From contig CAZXRQ010000018.1 in the NCBI GenBank assembly GCA_964642795.1, positions 1 to 32,444 on the forward strand: DNA of 32,444 nucleotides. The letters are read 5' to 3'. This document shows, in pieces, positions 31,355 to 32,444 of this stretch. Below the pieces are notes generated by a model. That model had not been told where the DNA came from. It ran no database searches and was given only the letters and a program-made list of their open reading frames with translations. The number at the start of each line of letters is the position of its first letter. Within the stretch, counting starts at the first letter, position 1. A program made the position numbers and the translations under genes. The DNA is from JAVVVD01 sp964642795. Its GTDB lineage: Bacteria > Bacillota > Clostridia > Christensenellales > CAG-138.

Positions 31355-32444
31355 ATGGATTTTTATCGCTCCCAAGTGCTCGTTTGTACGGGTACAGGCT
31401 GTTCTTCCTCAAACTCTCATCAGATAATCGACCGCTTTGAGGAAGAGATCGAAAAGAACGGTCTCGCTAAGGAGATCAAGGTTGTACGCACCGGCTGCTT
31501 CGGCCTGTGCGAGAACGGCCCCGTGGTTATCATTTACCCCGAAGGCTCGTTTTACAGTCACATCAAGGTTGACGACGTACCTCGCATAGTCAGCGAGCAT
31601 CTGCTCAAGGGTCGTATCGTTACCGACCTGCTTTACAAGGAAAGCCTCACCGAGGAGATGAACATCCGCTCCTTGACCGAGGTGGACTTCTACAAAAAGC
31701 AGAAGCGTGTAGCGCTGCGTAACTGCGGCGTTATCAACCCCGAGGATATCAACGAATACATCGCATTTGACGGCTATAAGGCGCTGGGCAAGGTGCTTAC
31801 CGAGATGAGCCGCGACGACGTTATCGACGTTATGCTCAAATCCGGTCTGCGCGGCCGCGGCGGCGCGGGCTTCCCGACGGGATTGAAGTGGAAGTTTGCC
31901 AAAGGCCCCCAGAACCCCGTGAAGTACGTCTGCTGCAACGCCGACAAGGGCGATCCGGGCACGTTCATGGATCGTTCCTTACTCGAGGGCGACCCTCACG
32001 CTGTGCTGGAGGCAATGGCAATCGCAGGTTACGCGATAGGCTCACAGCAGGGCTACATATACGTCCGTGCCGAGTACCCCATAGCGGTCAAGCGTCTGCG
32101 CATAGCCATCGATCAGGCTCGTGAGGCGGGACTGCTGGGCGATAACATCTTCGGCACCGACTTCTGCTTCAATATCGACCTGCGCCTGGGCAGCGGTGCG
32201 TTCGTGTGCGGCGAGGAAACGGCGCTCATGGCCTCTATCGAGGGCAAGCGCGGCGAGCCGCATCCCCGTCCGCCGTTCCCGGCCATCAAGGGTCTGTTCG
32301 GCAAGCCCACCATACTGAATAACGTTGAGACCTATGCCAACGTTTGCCAGATAATCCTCAACGGGCCGGAATGGTTCGCATCCATGGGCACCGAGAAGAG
32401 CAAGGGCACCAAGGTGTTCGCGCTGGGCGGCAAGATCAACAACA
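31355..32444 (+). CDS. NuoF/HydB-like NADH-oxidising subunit, partial (cut by window end)
   Basis: The first 363 codons are present; the 3' end lies beyond the window. Residues about 1-110 are an extra thioredoxin-like 2Fe-2S domain (VCTGTGCSSSNS, TGCFGLCENGP), as in HydB/HndC and unlike plain NuoF. The NuoF core follows with the FMN/NADH-binding GLRGRGGAGFPTGLKW, CNADKGDPGTFMDR, and GSGAFVCGEETALMASIEG. The subunit takes electrons from NADH through FMN in bifurcating [FeFe] hydrogenases. A GAGGAGG site precedes ATG 31355. HydA is the expected next gene, but is not in the window. Confidence 0.93.
   Translation, partial: MDFYRSQVLVCTGTGCSSSNSHQIIDRFEEEIEKNGLAKEIKVVRTGCFGLCENGPVVIIYPEGSFYSHIKVDDVPRIVSEHLLKGRIVTDLLYKESLTEEMNIRSLTEVDFYKKQKRVALRNCGVINPEDINEYIAFDGYKALGKVLTEMSRDDVIDVMLKSGLRGRGGAGFPTGLKWKFAKGPQNPVKYVCCNADKGDPGTFMDRSLLEGDPHAVLEAMAIAGYAIGSQQGYIYVRAEYPIAVKRLRIAIDQAREAGLLGDNIFGTDFCFNIDLRLGSGAFVCGEETALMASIEGKRGEPHPRPPFPAIKGLFGKPTILNNVETYANVCQIILNGPEWFASMGTEKSKGTKVFALGGKINN

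Noticed and set aside
1..32444. Mobile elements, CRISPR arrays, tRNA or rRNA genes
   Set aside because: No transposase, integrase or phage gene, no regularly spaced direct repeats and no cloverleaf or rRNA-like conserved stretch were seen on reading the window. Short or divergent RNAs could be missed without a covariance search.

Overview
The window looks like part of a draft genome or MAG of an anaerobic, monoderm, fermentative Bacillota (class Clostridia). A Christensenellales-like lineage is a guess. The reasons are Firmicutes gene neighbourhoods (ecfA1-ecfA2-ecfT-truA; pnp-ylxY-M16 peptidase; yggS-sepF-divIVA), an NADH-linked electron-bifurcating hydrogenase-type operon, a BMP/Nup nucleoside ABC transporter, consensus sigma-A promoters in a GC-rich background, and strong AGGAGG-type ribosome binding sites. 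Two runs of exactly 10 N mark scaffold joins, so the window is at least three contigs.

Layout. (1) 1-7441, minus strand: one tightly packed probable operon from a consensus promoter at 7413-7441: ecfA1, ecfA2, ecfT, a small membrane-anchored protein, truA, a D-2-hydroxyacid dehydrogenase, an ECF S component, rmuC and deoD, ending at inverted repeats at the left edge. (2) 7480-8558, plus: a secreted or membrane TIM44-like protein with a WGSSD tandem repeat and a C-terminal zinc ribbon. (3) 8572-9843, minus: a BTAD transcriptional regulator with a GGDEF-like tail. (4) 9897-11585, minus: a fold-type II PLP enzyme broken by the first N gap, with divergent duplicated flanks. (5) 11733-13855, minus: a lipoyl-less E2-like acyltransferase overlapping peptidase T. 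(6) 13901-20492, plus: threonine synthase with a terminator-like leader, then a BMP lipoprotein, an ABC ATPase and two permeases. (7) 20567-29726, plus: pnp (second N gap), a YlxY-like degenerate deacetylase, an M16 peptidase, a dimeric dUTPase, a HlyD-like protein, YggS, SepF, a short DivIVA-domain protein and a YgiQ radical SAM protein. (8) 29786-32444, plus: NuoE/HydC-like protein, a stand-alone GHKL ATPase, a 2Fe-2S thioredoxin-like protein and a NuoF/HydB-like subunit cut by the window edge.

How it fits together. The BMP/Nup transporter imports nucleosides that DeoD could phosphorolyse. EcfA1/A2/T is the shared motor for vitamin S components, one of which is in the same operon. The pnp-to-ygiQ block joins RNA turnover, nucleotide-pool hygiene and division-septum genes. 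The right end handles NADH/ferredoxin/H2 redox balance. I found no convincing phage, transposon, CRISPR, tRNA or rRNA. No stretch longer than about 200 bases lacks a gene. The points most worth a second look are the chimeric-looking join at 10254-10263, the GHKL ATPase in the hydrogenase operon, the E2-like protein without the catalytic His, the merged division/RNA block, and the threonine synthase leader.
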